A stretch of DNA of 64,000 nucleotides, from the NCBI RefSeq assembly GCF_011397635.1, contig NC_064767.1, forward strand, positions 2,063,001 to 2,127,000, given 5' to 3'. Position 1 is the stretch's first letter. Every line of letters starts with the position of its first letter. A model generated the notes under the pieces. It saw only the letters and a list, made by a program, of their open reading frames with translations, was not told the DNA's origin and ran no database searches. Source of the stretch: Epinephelus fuscoguttatus. Its lineage: Eukaryota; Chordata; Actinopteri; Perciformes; Serranidae. The position numbers were made by a program, and so were the translations under genes. Positions 1-12,804 of the stretch are shown one piece after another.

Positions 1-1967
1 AAAGGTCGTGAGATAATCTACAACTTACAGGACAATAACTATATATGAATATCAGTCAAACCTAAAAGAGTATCTGCCATCATTTACTGGATCTCTCTTT
101 TTGTCTTTCAGTGGGTGTTTTATAAACCTTACACTTTGTTTCTCTGTGTTTTAAGGCTGCGCTGACGAATCAGTCCTAATATGAGCTGATACGTTCTGTT
201 CCCTGAGCTGAAATGTTTCATGCACATTTATCAACTACATATTCAGCTATATCAAAATTACCAAGTCGTTATGCTCTCATATACGCTCTGGAAATAATTT
301 TCTCCCACATCATCCACACTTGTTTTTTTGAACTTGAGTGAAGAGTATCTGCATATCTGTTACTTCAACTCATCTCTTTGCCTTCAGGGATCAATACAGT
401 TTATCGGATCTTGTCCTAATTAATTATAGTTTCTCTTCATTTTGACTAAATTAACAGCAGACTGATATAAATGAGACGCTGAATAATTCAGTGATACTGG
501 AGCTGGCAGAACTTTAGCCAGCTCTTCTTTCATTAAGACAAACAGAGAGAAACACAGATGACTAGATACAAGAAAACGTTCATGAAGTCATTTTACTTTG
601 GTTCAACATTTCCCTCATTTGGATTTTTGCTGCGGCGCACTGATGCAGCGACATCAGCATGTTAGGTTTACTTTTAATTTGCTCAATAGGAATTTTTTCA
701 CTTAAATTTTTAAGAGCTATTATGTTTGGGAAGAGAATCAGAATATAAAATCTGGGGTGCTCAGACTTTTTAAAGAGCAGCTTGTGTTTGACGATCACCG
801 TCCCGGCTGCAGAGTGACTAAAAATGTTTGACCAAAGTAAAATCTGACTATCAGTGCAAACCCAGACCGTCCACCCAATAGCGTCTTGATTTGCGTTTTC
901 TCAAAGTCAAAGTTTAAAGACAGAAACGAGAAGAAGCATTAAAAGACAAAACCTTCTACTGTGCTTCTTGATGTTTGGAAAAGTTCAGCTGTGGATGCAA
1001 CGTGTTCTTAAAAACCCAAACTTAAATAAAAGCTCAGCTTGCAAAGATCGTCTCTTCAATCTTTCAACAAGCTGTGATATATAAAGAGGAATAAAAGGCA
1101 TCACCTTTAGCTTGGAAGAAGCAGTTTCTATTTACATGACAGACATGACTAAAGCACACTGTATGTAAATGTAACCCAGCTCCAAAGCTGTGTGTGTGTC
1201 TCAGGTCAGAAGTGTAACTTTAACCGGTGCAGGTGCACGAGATAAAGTGGAAAAGGTGTGAGAAATGATAAAAGTGTGACACTGCTGCTGCACCAAGGAG
1301 TTTAAACCTCTCTTACTCTACCCACAGTCAAGCAAAGACAATATTTTTAAATTCTGGATGGGCGATCAGAGGGTCTTCTGCCCTTTCTGCAGAATTTGGA
1401 ATGACCAAAGTCCACGCCACTGCCAACTGACGGAGGCAGATAAGGATGTCAGATCAGCACAGAGACTAACCATTAAGAATAGACAGTGAACTGAAGGACA
1501 CAACAAATCACTACATCTGCTCCCTAACACTCCTTCGTGCAGGCAGTCAGCCAGTCACTTTAAACAGCCAGTCTGTCGGTCATCAAGCCATCTAACAAAC
1601 CAGCAGTCAGCCAGCTGGCAAACCAGGTAGTTAACCAGCCACACAATCACTCAGTGGATGAAGGATAGAAAGTAAAATCGCTGCCAGCAGAGAGGAGGGA
1701 GAGCAGAGCAAAGCAAAAACACACTCCAAAAAACAGCTTTAAAAACAGGTAAACAAATAAACAAAAAGCACGTTATTATAAAACTTAAGGTACGTGAACT
1801 AAAATCCAAAAGTTACAGAAACTTAGATACAAAAACTTACCAAAAAGCACAAGTCCGGAATAAGCCAAGTTTAGCATGCAAAACACAAACAAACACAGAA
1901 ACAAAGCAGAAAACAACGTAAGAGACAATTTCTGCACAGTTATACTGAATAAAGCAGTTAGCTAGAC

Positions 1968-2008
1968 ACTCACACACACGCACACACACACACACACACA
2001 CACGCACA
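1968..2008. repeat. (CA)n microsatellite
   Basis: CA dinucleotide run interrupted by two CG steps. The valine- and cysteine-rich ORF on the minus strand here is only a translation of the repeat. Confidence 0.95.
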
Positions 2009-2122
2009 GTGCTGTTTGCTAAATGACAATTTGACATAAACACATAGGCCAGAAGCTACAAGCTAAGCTAACAAGTAAAGCTGAAAGAAACATTTGATGA
2101 GCAATGACTCAGTTTAGTGCAA

Positions 2123-2123
<1 letters not shown>

Positions 2124-2157
<34 letters not shown>
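2124..2157. repeat. (CA)n microsatellite
   Basis: Uninterrupted CA dinucleotide run of about 17 units. Confidence 0.95.
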
Positions 2158-2161
<4 letters not shown>

Positions 2162-2367
2162 ATTGTACTTAATTTAATGTAGATTCAATTTGCTAATAGT
2201 CTTGTTATTAAAGAGATTTTTGTACAAGTGTGACAAACTATCAAACAACGGTACATGCAGGGTTTCTCACTGCCGTCCCACCCTGAATAAAACGTCTGCC
2301 GCTGCAAATAGATTTTTTATTTCTGCAGCAGGACCGTTGATTAGGAGCACTACTGGAGCATGTGTAC

Positions 2368-2665
2368 TAGGGAGGGACCATAATGTCAGCACGTCGTGGG
2401 TATCGGCTGATATCGGCTTTAAAATGCAGAACAGAATCAGCAAACATGCCTTTTCTTGTTTTGCACAATGAATGAATATTAAACACATTTTACGATCAGA
2501 GTATTTATGTATAATATGATGGTAAGTCCATTACATAAGAAATTTGCTGATCACTAAAAATTAGGTGGGGAAAAAGTGGCTATATTGATATCGGTATTGG
2601 TTGTCAGCCAAAGAAGTTGTAATATATCAGATATCGGGAAAAAAATCCAATATGGTGCATCTCTA
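2368..2665. mobile_element. hAT-like MITE, diverged copy
   Basis: A 298-bp segment begins TAGGGAGGGACCATAATGTC and ends near CCAATATGGTGCATCTCTA, giving imperfect inverted termini. The 8 bases on either side, ATGTGTAC and ATGTGTCG, agree at six positions and look like a decayed 8-bp target duplication. The interior (GATATCGGTATTGG and similar words) matches the element at 14049-14351, so these are two copies of one non-autonomous family. Confidence 0.65.
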
Positions 2666-2875
2666 ATGTGTCGGCTCAGTTATTTATAGCACCACACTGT
2701 TGGAGCACAGAGCAAACTCGAGCAGCAGAACATCAGGTGCATTGAAGGTGAAACTTCATTGTGCTAGGTCTAACAGTTTGCATTCACTCGCAGCAGCTGC
2801 TCCTCTCTGATCTGACTGACAGGTCAATTATCCACCCTGTGAGTCAGAAACTGTTGCTGAGGAAAATATTGCGAC

Positions 2876-3407
2876 TAGGGATGGGTCACGATTTTCAAAT
2901 AGTCGTTTTATTTTTGAAAAATCGATTTTTTAATGTGACTATTACTATTCGCTGTCTTATTTCCCCCCCTTTATTTGACATGCAATTCAGCTCCTAACCG
3001 CACGAGGGCAGTCTAGGATTGCTACAGCGGTGTGAGATGCTCTTCTACAAACAGGAGAAACATGCAGAGACTACTACTCCGTGAGGTATGTCTGCAGTCA
3101 TTCGGGCTGTCATAGTCGAGCGCACTTCTGCGTTGTAGTTTCCCGTAAAAATGTCCGTGAAAAATCCCTGTGATGTGAAAAATACATGCCAACCAGTCAC
3201 TGGTGTGCGCGCACAGGGCTTGCGGACGTCCGCTTTGAGTCCGCGTGGACCTCCGTGGAGTCCGTTCCGCCCAAGTATGTTCGGGCCTTTAAAGATGAAT
3301 GGATCTCTGTGTGCATGGCTCGGGTGGGGGGGGCGGATTATTCTAAAAATTGTCGAATACTTGCTATGATTTTCAAATAGTGTTTTTGCTTGTGTTGCCC
3401 ATCCCTA
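2876..3407. mobile_element. hAT-like non-autonomous element with perfect 8-bp TSD
   Basis: The element begins TAGGGATGGGTCACGATTTT and ends GTTGCCCATCCCTA, forming short inverted termini. It is flanked by a perfect 8-bp direct repeat, ATTGCGAC, at 2868-2875 and 3408-3415. An 8-bp duplication with TAGGG-type ends is characteristic of hAT transposons. The interior has small ORFs but no recognisable transposase, so it is a non-autonomous copy of 532 bp. Confidence 0.85.
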
Positions 3408-3415
3408 ATTGCGAC

Positions 3416-4387
3416 TTGATTATTTTGATAATATCGTATTGTGTATCGTATTGACTAAACACTGCATATGAAAATAAAAGTGAATTTGCAGCAAAAATCA
3501 ATCCAAACAATTAGAGTGAGCAAACTCATGTTGTCACTTAATATTTCTGGGTGTCTCCTGCTGCTGATTTGATCAGTAATTAAAACTTCTGTTGAATCAA
3601 AAAAGGAACTCGACTCACTTTTGATCACAGTTATCTATAAATTCAAATACTTAAACACTTGTAAGTGTGAACTTCACAAAAGAGAAGTTGCTTTGTTTTC
3701 TCAGTGTTTCAGAAATTCAGTGTTTCAGTTGGAATCACCCATCAATACGATATCATCACAATACTAATAAAATGTTTGCAGTATTGCGATGGCTTATAGA
3801 ACGATACGTTATCTCAAATTATATCCCCAGAGAAAAAAAAGTCAGTTTTATCTAACAAGTTTTGCAAAGTCTGTTCATCTCATTTCATTTTAATTGCAGC
3901 TAAATGTATGTAGGAGACTGAAAAATACAATATTTCTTTTTTATTATAGTAGGTTACCAAAAGTTTAATTCAATTGCAATTTTAATAATTTATATATTCT
4001 TTAAAAGTCTATACTTGGCATCCACGAATCAATACATTGATCATTTGTGATGATTAAAAGAGAACACGAATAATCATTTAATTAAATAATACTGGATATT
4101 GTGATTGATAATTATGTTTTAGTAATATTGCATAATTTGCAACATTAAAATATCAGGAATTTAGTACAACAGATTTTTCTATACATTTTCCAGATCTGCT
4201 GAACTCAGATTCAAACGCAACTTTTTTTAAAGTACTAGATGCGGAAAAAATAAACTTCCAGTCTAGATTAAAAAATTGAAGATAAGCATGTGAAGCTAAA
4301 TCAATCACACCAGTGCAGACATCCTTTCATCCTCTTCCTCTTCACGACATAAAAACACAGGGCAGACGCACATGCAGCTGCACTTAC
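3416..4387. other. AT-rich intronic sequence with repeat debris
   Basis: AT-rich sequence with scattered words such as ATACGATATCATCACAATAC that resemble the interiors of fish hAT-like MITEs. No intact ends, gene or RNA was recognised. It lies in NCKAP1 intron 2. Confidence 0.4.
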
Positions 4388-4498
4388 GTTATTATTCCGC
4401 GTCTCCACAGCAGGAAACTTCCTGACAATAAATTTAACCGCAGACTCCAAGTTCTTATCAACGAGATAGGAGGGCTTCGCCTTGGGATCGCCACATGC
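4388..4498 (-). CDS. NCKAP1: NCKAP1 coding exon 2
   Basis: This exon encodes 37 residues, starting [16 protein letters not shown] and ending [10 protein letters not shown]. It is nearly identical to residues 37-73 of vertebrate NCKAP1 (NAP1/HEM2), with valine where mammals have isoleucine in SYLIDK. A CAG acceptor lies at 4501-4499 and a GTAAGTG donor follows AAC at 4387. The exon is 111 nt, so both junctions are phase 0 and join exon 1 in frame. NCKAP1 is a scaffold subunit of the WAVE regulatory complex with CYFIP, ABI, BRK1 and WASF, and links Rac signalling to Arp2/3-driven actin assembly at the plasma membrane. The family protein is about 1,100 residues, so most of the gene lies off the left edge. 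Confidence 0.96.
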
Positions 4499-5450
4499 CT
4501 GGAGGGGAGAGGAGAGGAGGACGTGAGAAGGTACACAACAAAAACATGGCATGCACTCCACTGCTTACATTTCAGCATTTATGACTGTTATTTCTATGGA
4601 TCTAACATTTTCTTTCCTCATGGTCAGGCATGTTAGATGTGTGGTCATCACCAGGGGAACATTTAGTGCTCAGAGTGAAAACTGGTTTATCCCGGCCCGG
4701 GATGTGAGAGGGGGTTCAGGTGGATGAAATATTGACATCACTGACATTTAGTGAAGTTTCGGACCAGAGGCATGTTCAAAACATGAAAACGAACACACGC
4801 AAACTTGATTGCCAGGTGACCTGTGCAGTCTGATTAAACATTAAGATGCACGTCAACAAGGAGATTAAAAACTATCAACAGGGTGGATTTACACTTTGCT
4901 GAATTAAGTTTGGAAGTCTGTGGTTTTCATGTTTGGATAAACCAGCTTCAACTGTTGTAAAAGACTGAACGAGAGCCTGAATTGATCAGTGGTTCTCACC
5001 TGCTGAGCTGCGGAGAGATGTCAGGGAGCTCTGCCCTGAAATTTAAAATACAAACACTTGCTCTGCGCATGTTTGCTGGCCCTCGTTATGATCACAGGTC
5101 TGGAGTAAACAAATTTGAGCTTCTAATAATTAGCGTCATTGTGATCATCCAGAAATGGCAGCCTCTCCTGCCGTCATAAGTTACGCTTTGCCAAAAGTTA
5201 TCCACAGCACACAGGAGGCTGAGAACCACTGAGAGAGTCCCAGGTAATGAGAGGGTTTCAGTTTCACACTCAAGTGTCTCTGTGCCATCACCGGTTAGTA
5301 CCACTGCATGACGGGCAGAGTGATGGACGGGTAAAATGAAGAAGGGGTTGAATGAAACAGAAGAGGAAAAAAAAGGAAGAGAAAGGGAAAGAGGGAGAGT
5401 TGAAGTAAAGGGGGCACACGGAGAAATGATTTAAGAGAGACAGATAAGTG

Positions 5451-5523
<73 letters not shown>

Positions 5524-7436
5524 ATACTTTAATTATTCCACTACACCTGCAGAGCTGCCTTATTTTTATATGCTACATATTCTCATCTATTTCTCTAAGC
5601 ATCTGCCTGATTGCCTTGACTCTGGCAGGAAGCAACAGCGCTCATGCATCATGGGAAGTGTAGTCGTGAATGGTGAGGAAGATGTGGTCCATGCATGTGC
5701 CATAAACAGAGTGAATGCATAAAGTCTGTTGGCTGCCAACACAGAGGAACAATCCTAGAAGAGGTCAGTGACCGTTCTGAGGATTCAGTTCCTCATGGTT
5801 TAAGGTTTTAAGTTTAGAAAGTGGAAGCACACATTTAGAAAAGCCATAAAAAGTAACATGAAGTTACCAAAATAAAAAACTACAACACAAAATGCTATGC
5901 TTTAAATGTAATGTTTGTACCCGCAGTAACATGTCAACGCTAACAGCACCACAACCGGGAACCTGGATTTCAGTTTGCATGGCGCGGAAACGTTTCCAGC
6001 ATCAGGCCAGTACAAAATGAAACCGCAAAACAGCAACACATGCTAGTTCACACAAGCACAGAAGGTAACTGACAACCCAGGTATCAAAACACAATAAGAC
6101 GCCTCCTGAAAACTCTGCTGTTGTTCACATGTAGCAGTGGAGATTTAGACTTATCAAGTATTTCACAGCAGTCACAGTTTGCATCGTGGTCCCAACGACT
6201 GACGATGGGTGTGGTTGGTGACTTGAAAACCCTCGACCCTCAGAGATCAGTGCAAAAAAAGAGCCTTTCTCCCGCCCTTTAAATTTAAAGATTAACCACT
6301 ACAAATTCATATCAGAGCCACTGCTGCGGCTTTCGCCAGTTTACCTGCAAGTTAAAGAGGAAACACATCTGCTGCCACTTTACATCCGCTATATTTCAAC
6401 ATGGGATGCAAAATGGTGCAGGTGTAAAATAGGTTTAATTCACTAGAAGAATTATTCGGCAGGTTAAAAAAAAAAAAAAAAGCAAGGATAGCCTACCCTG
6501 CGAGCAACGTCACCTACACAACATGTATCATGCCACCTCGCCAAACCCCAGTTCAGTTTGTGTGTCTGTAGCTGAAGCTAGTGAACGCACTATGACACCA
6601 GAAACAGGCATGCTGAGCTCTGGTAGAGCTGGGTCTGAAACACACCCACTACTGCAGGGTCTCGCACACAGAACACTTGGACACTTGGGAGAGGGAGGGT
6701 TGACACAGAAAAACATACAACACCGACATGATTTCAAAACCCATCAATGACACAGACTGGACCTCAAGTCTCAGCTTGCTTCCTTGCGCCCACCTCTCTC
6801 ACACCTGACCAGATTTCCAATTTCAACAGCCGTCGACGCTTAAAATCTCCGCCGCTGTGTGTTTACTCAACAGCTACGGGCCCGAGAAAATCTGTTTAGG
6901 TGTGTGAGAGGCAGGCTGAATTTTAACTATGTAAAATGAGAAGCAAGGAATCAAGATGTGACTGTTAAATCCATGCAGTTGCAAAAGCACAAGCCTTGTT
7001 GTTTTTGCTAACACAGTGCTCTTCTGATGACAACACACCACTAGCCTCACCCTACACAACAGACTAGTCTCTACGTTGGCCACTAAAAATGTAGTTACCC
7101 TTTGACTCACGCCGGGGAACTGCAGGATAAAAAACACTGTCCGGTTATCACATAACATTGGTATGCTGACTGAAAGGACTGTACAAGTGTTTCCCATGTT
7201 TTAGCCCAAACTCAGAACAGCTTTAGACTTTCAGGCTGCTGCACAACTTTTAACAGTAAAGCCTGAAAACCTTCTGATGATTTCTTGTTGATCTTATGCT
7301 GTTGTTTTCAAATTTATAATACTTGCTCTAGAAAGGTACTCTACACATGAACTTAACTGATTTATTTACTTACTTGTTGGTGCGTTCAAATGATTGTAGG
7401 AAGCTCCAACATCCAAGACAGCAACCTTTTATAATG
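4499..7436. other. NCKAP1 intron 1, left part
   Basis: About 2.9 kb of intron with no gene recognised. It carries a GA microsatellite at 5454-5521 inside a purine-rich stretch (about 5330-5530) and a short A run near 6467-6481. The ORFs here have no recognisable domain. Confidence 0.6.
5454..5521. repeat. (GA)n microsatellite
   Basis: Nearly pure GA run of about 34 units, preceded by a purine-rich stretch. The Arg-Glu and Ser-Leu ORFs here are only translations of the repeat. Confidence 0.97.
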
Positions 7437-7444
7437 CAAGAAAG

Positions 7445-8757
7445 TGGGACTGGGCGATAAGGCTCAAAAACAGTATCGCAATATTTTTATGCTGTATCGC
7501 CGTACACGATATATATCTTGATATTTTGAAATCTCCTACTGCAGTCTACTAAAATACAAAATTATCAAATGAACTACAGTTACAATAAAGTAACTGAGAA
7601 GCCACTGTTGTAATAAAGTTAAATAAAGTACTGTTATAAAAAAAAAAAGTGGTGCTTTTATTTTGAAGCATCTGGCTCGTCCCAGCCAGAGGTGGTGATG
7701 TTGTTTTAATCAACAGTTAGATGTGAGCAGTTAGCAGAACGTTAAACTGTTACCGCGGTGCCGTTAAACGTAAAGAAGAAACAAACTAACAGCTCTCCAG
7801 TTCATATATTAATAGTACTTGCAAGTTGCACTGGTGCTCCATGGTCGCAAAATGTGACGTAACATTCGCAGTCTGGGACCTTGCAGGTAAAAAGATAAAC
7901 ATTCCGTCTGCTCTCCACTACTGTTGAACTTAATAAATTAAACTGTTACCACAGTGCCATTAAACACAGCTCTTCAGTTCATATATTAATTGTATTTGCA
8001 AACTGAACTGGTGCTCCATGGTCACAAAATGTGACTTCACGGTCTGGAACCCTGCAGGTACCAAGACATATGGTCCACCTGCTCACACTACAGTTGAAAT
8101 CATTAAGTTTAAATGTTACTGCGATGTCGTTAAATGTGATGATGTATTCACTGTAAGCAGGAAACACACTAACAGCTCTCCAGTTCATATATTATAGTAT
8201 AGTACTTAGTATTTGCAAGGTGCACTGGTGCTCCACGGTTGCAAAGTGTGACTGAAGTGGTCTGGAGCCCTGCTGATTAGATAAATGCTTCATCTGCTCA
8301 CACTAATGTTGAACTCATTAAGTTAAACTGTTAACGCGGTGCTGTTAAATATAGAAATGTACTCACTGTAAACAAGTAACAAACTAACAGCTCTCCAGTT
8401 TATATATTACTAGTATTTGCAAGTTGCACTGGTGCTCCATGGTTGCAAATCCAATTGTATAGTAGCGGTTTGGAGCCCTGCAGATTAGACAAAAGCTCCG
8501 CCTGCTCACACACTGTTGCCCAGGAGAGAGATGCCTGGAGGAGTGTGACGAATCATATCTGTGAGTCTTTCTTGGTGTGTGTGTGTGTGTCAGAAGGAGA
8601 CAGCGAAAGAACCAAAACGCCAAAGTGAATCTCACGCCGGTGGTTTAATAAATAATGACGCTGCAATTTAAAATCGATGTTCGTGGTAGTCATTTTATCA
8701 TCCCACGTGGAACAAGCCGCAATACACCGACTACATTCGATTCATCGCCCACCCCTA
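7445..8757. mobile_element. hAT-like element with four internal tandem repeats
   Basis: The left end reads TGGGACTGGGCGATA and the right end GGGCGAT-type in inverted orientation (...ATCGCCCACCCCTA). Flanks CAAGAAAG (7437-7444) and CAAGAAAC (8758-8765) match at seven of eight bases, fitting an 8-bp hAT target duplication. The interior holds about four degenerate copies of a unit of roughly 170-215 bp. Each starts near GTTAAACTGTTAC (about 7741, 7937, 8107 and 8321) and contains GGTGCTCCATGG-like words. No transposase is recognisable, so this is a non-autonomous element enlarged by internal amplification. Confidence 0.75.
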
Positions 8758-8765
8758 CAAGAAAC

Positions 8766-10168
8766 TACCAACACTCACATTATTCTGATCATCTGGTTTG
8801 ATTTTCTGACGATACAGTTTGTGGAGGCGATGCTGTACAGCAGCTGACTCTTCATGTTGGGCTCGAATTTCCCACAATCACTTGTAGGCAACAAAATGAA
8901 CAGTTGCCATCACTGTCTGATCTCAGAACTGCCTCACGGTTGACAGTGACGTGATTTTGACAAAGAGATAAAACACATTCACAAACACTTAATGTGAACA
9001 CCTATGCTGTAGATAATGGTTGGCAGTAATGTACAGTAAGTTACATGAGTTGTAATTAATGGGCTAAAACATGCAAAAACCTTGGATCTATTACACTAAC
9101 ATACTGGAGATCTTATTTTTCGCAGATATAGCCACACCATTGCAGCGTCACCAGTAGATTTAGCTTCAACTACATTACTCACTAAATTATTTTACTGTGA
9201 GAAGTAAAGAACAGAATTGGCTGTGTGGCTGCTTGGCATCACAGGACAAAAGCATGAAGATTGACTGATCATTTTCTGTCATTTACATGGCGTGGCATTG
9301 CCCATTAGTGCTGGTGGTGGCTAGTGCAATAAGCTGGCTGGCTGGGTTTTGGGTGGGGTGGGGGCTGATGGAAGGATGGATGGAAGGAAGGACGCAGTGA
9401 ATGAAGGGAAGGGGCATGGGAATAAGCTGAGAATCAGTAGTGGTCAGGGAGGAGTAAGGGAACTGTTGCCTGGATACCAGAACAGACCTTAGTCTCGCCT
9501 CCACCATCGTTTCTCCACTCCGGGCAGCAATTAACAGCTGAGCTTCTCAAAGGGTCCCCGCATTGAAACATATGGCAGGGGACCCTGGACTGGGTAGAGC
9601 TGGGCCAGAGAAAACCTACATCTGAAAACTAATTAAGGCTACTCATTACTGGATGAAATATTCCAACACCCCATGGCACCTTTATAGTGATCCTTCAGAG
9701 TCTCCGTAAACCACGCAGAAACATACTTGTCCTCGCTGAGATGAATTAGTTTCCTGTGTGTCGTTCCTCACAGTGTGAGCTTTCTCATTTTCACATGGAC
9801 AGATTAACTGACGCAGAAAGAAAAAACTAAAGAGCTCCAAAGAATGGAGGGCTTCACGTGATTAGGAACAGAACCACAAGAGAACCACTACAACTGAGAG
9901 CTGGCTGACTGCCTGGACTGCCTGCTGGCAGGAGGATGATCTTCACTCATCCTTCTGCATTTGTCAGCACTGTTGAACTTGGAGCTTGGAAACAAATTCA
10001 CAAAAATACTTTTTAGGATTAAACCTGCATCTATAAAGGAGCTTGTTGGCATGATGCAGCCGTAGATGATGAATCGACTGCCAAATCAGTTAATTTATGA
10101 AGAAGACTTTCTTCAAAGACATTCATATGAGTGGTTAAGTGATGATTAGCTGGTAGCTACTAAAAAGA
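8766..10168. other. NCKAP1 intron 1, no gene seen
   Basis: About 1.4 kb of intronic sequence. A short GGAAGGATGGA-type low-complexity stretch lies near 9369-9400. No element ends, coding exon or RNA gene was recognised. Confidence 0.5.
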
Positions 10169-11149
10169 TAGGGGTGTAACAACACACGTGTTCACATTGA
10201 ACTGTTTGGCACGAGGCTTTCAGTTCGGTACGCATTAAAAACCAGTAATGCTAGCAATGTATTTCTATCTTAATCAACCGTTGGTTCATCCATGTAGAAA
10301 TATAACGCTGCGTTTCTTCCACCAACAGGGCTCTCATTTTAGTGTAGAGCGTCAGACTGAATTTACCAACGCACCATGTCAGGTCACTCACTCTCCGGGA
10401 CCGCCAGTGTTACTTGAATAAGTAAACACTGACCAACGGGACCAGACTGGCCGACCCGTATGCTCTCACTCAGTGGATGGATGATGTCACAGGAAGCCAG
10501 TCTTACAAAGGAGGACCACACTTGTTTGTTTTGCTATGGAAGCTAACGTTAGCTAATGTGCTAAAAAGTTAGCGTTGCAGAGAAATCCAATCTTCCTCTT
10601 AATCCCTCCCCAGTTTCTGATGAGGTGGACATGATAACCCTTAATACACATAACCTTATTCATCCCTACAACAGGAAATACTTTTTCCCTAACCTGATAT
10701 GAAGTGTGCGCTGCACATGTGAGCATTTTTGATGATGGCCTCCGTCCAGTCCTTTGGTCTTATCACATTTAACCATAGTTGTGTGAAGACAAAGGTACGT
10801 TAGTGACAGCCGTTTAGCTTGTGTTTATACGGCTGTGGCATTTAACAGATTATTCATGTATTAATTAGACTGAAAAAGCTCAGAGAGCTCATGCGACGTA
10901 GCAACTCGCCGCTGACTCCCAGTGGGCGACAGAAAAGACAGATATTATCCGCTCTGATGTCAAAAGCAACCTAGTATTTTTTATAGTACGGTAGGTTAAC
11001 GGGCCCATTATACAAAAAAAAAAAAAAAAAAAGCCCAATATATCTTAATTTTTTAATTTTTATACATTTAAAAATCAAGGAAATTTCTTTGGCATTTCTA
11101 CTTTTTTCGCTGTACCAAACCGTGAAATCTGTGAATTGTTACACCCCTA
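10169..11149. mobile_element. hAT-like non-autonomous element
   Basis: The segment starts TAGGGGTGTAACAA and ends TTGTTACACCCCTA, a perfect 14-bp terminal inverted repeat of the hAT type. The length is 981 bp. No transposase is recognised and no convincing 8-bp target duplication is visible at the ends, so the flanks may have decayed. A run of A residues lies near 11013-11032. Confidence 0.75.
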
Positions 11150-11831
11150 CTGATAAACCGATAAACAATATAACATCCATATATATCATTGTTATGAGTC
11201 ATCACAGTAGACATACATTTTAAATAAATATGTTCCATGTTTGTGATCATCAGATTGAACATTGAACTGTCTCTGGGAGCTCTGAGTCACACTGCAGCCA
11301 CATATAGATCAAATCAGCATATTTAAATGCCGCAGTCATGTGACTTAATTGTGACACATTTCTGGTATTCACAAAAAACAGAGAGTAAAATCTAGTTTTG
11401 GCTGTTAGCAGACTAGTAAACTGGTAAAGTATCTGCACTACGGAAAAAAACAATTTGCATGTAAAAGCTGTCTCATAAGCAAATGAAGAACACACTGAAT
11501 TTCCATTTGGGGTTGGTGAATGGAGCCCAGCCTTAGTCTCAGCGTTACAGATTCAAACATGAAGAGGAGTGAGGGACAAAGGAGAGGACCAACAGATCAG
11601 TACAGGTAGCCAGGAGCAGGAGGAGGACGAGGAGGGGAGGAAGGGAGGGAGGTGAGGAAGGGTGAAGGGGGGGTGGGGTTTCATCAGTGGAAGGTGATAA
11701 ACTTTGCAAACCTTCCAAACTTGTCCTTGCTGCATAGGAGAGGGGGGAAGCATTGGAACGGAGAGAAGAAGAGAAGAAATCAAAACAAAGAGCCCACCCA
11801 GACAAACTGCTGGATCACTGGTCTACACACA

Positions 11832-11897
<66 letters not shown>

Positions 11898-12400
11898 CAT
11901 GTCTTAAAACAGCTGCTCTCATACAGGTGTTTTCTGCATATCTGAGAGTTCAGTTAAGGACAGCCGGTCTGGCATTTCTTTTCAACACAACACATAGAAC
12001 ACAGCACATGCTGCGCCGACATGTGATCATATTTGCACTTGTTCTAACGCACGCTGTCTTCAAAGTAACACAAAGTGTAGTATCCCCGCCTACGCACTCA
12101 TTGAGAATAACACATCCATTTTAAGAGTGTGTGGAAAGGCTGAAATAATATGGCTGACACTCCGGCTGTCAGCTGTCTCATACAGAACAGTGTGAAGACA
12201 AAGTTTGGCCCCTGCAGTTTTCACTGGCTGCAATATTTGCTCCACTTTTCTGCTCCGTGGCTGTTGCTTAGTAACTGACAATGCAGATTTCCCCTGCCGC
12301 TGAAGCACGAGGCGCTTCATTGCTGATGATGCTCTGATGCATGTTTGAACCTATCATGTCATATTTATACGGACATATGGCAACAGGAGTCACTTATTTA
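11150..12400. other. NCKAP1 intron 1, no gene seen
   Basis: Intronic sequence with a long CA repeat (listed separately) and a purine-rich GGAGG stretch at about 11610-11670. No coding exon was recognised. ORFs across the CA run encode only Thr-His repeats. Confidence 0.5.
11838..11895. repeat. (CA)n microsatellite
   Basis: Uninterrupted CA dinucleotide run of about 29 units. Confidence 0.97.
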
Positions 12401-12459
12401 TACTGTGCTGTATCTCACGAGGACTGTGATGGCACTTTGAGAGGAGTTTGGTTGCACAG

Positions 12460-12768
12460 CGTGGGCGATATGGCAGAAATATTCTATGACATCATAACTC
12501 TACATCAAGGTTATGGTATATATCACAATACAGTAACTGTTCTGGAATGTCACTTGAGAAATGGTTTAAAATCGTATTGCAATTCATCACATTTGATTAT
12601 TTTCTTCTTTCATTTTGTGCTTCCATACAAACAAAACACAACTGCCTCATATGAGAACATTCATTCCAGATGGAATGACAGGGCCAGGCGATATGACCCT
12701 GAAATAAAATCACTATATTTAGGTTATTTTTGCGATAACATTATTCTTGGCAACATGACATTTTAGTA
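12460..12768. mobile_element. fragments of hAT-like MITE (GGGCGATATGG type)
   Basis: The words GTGGGCGATATGGCAGAAAT (from about 12461) and GCCAGGCGATATGACCCTG (about 12684) are the start motif typical of fish hAT-like MITEs, followed by the usual ATATC/GTTAT-rich interior. At least two partial copies lie head to tail. A 141-residue ORF across this stretch has no recognisable domain and is treated as chance. Confidence 0.5.
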
Positions 12769-12804
12769 AAAAAAAATATTATTTTATTAATTTAAGAACT
12801 CGGA

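Larger units (their letters stand above)
1..2359. other. NCKAP1 intron 2 sequence, no gene seen
   Basis: This is non-coding sequence downstream of NCKAP1 exon 2 on the minus strand, so it should be intron 2. I looked for the next NCKAP1 exon (the segment beginning QQLAQLQKEK in mammals) and did not see it. The only structure noticed is a low-complexity run rich in CAGCCAGT-like words at about 1540-1650 and two CA repeats listed separately. Confidence 0.6.

Noticed and set aside
1..4387. NCKAP1 exon 3 in the left end of the window
   Set aside because: No minus-strand frame shows the expected QLQKEKSEI-type sequence, so exon 3 must lie beyond the left edge.
12341..12766. 141-codon ORF as a gene
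   Set aside because: It spans hAT-like MITE fragments and has no recognisable domain or family match.
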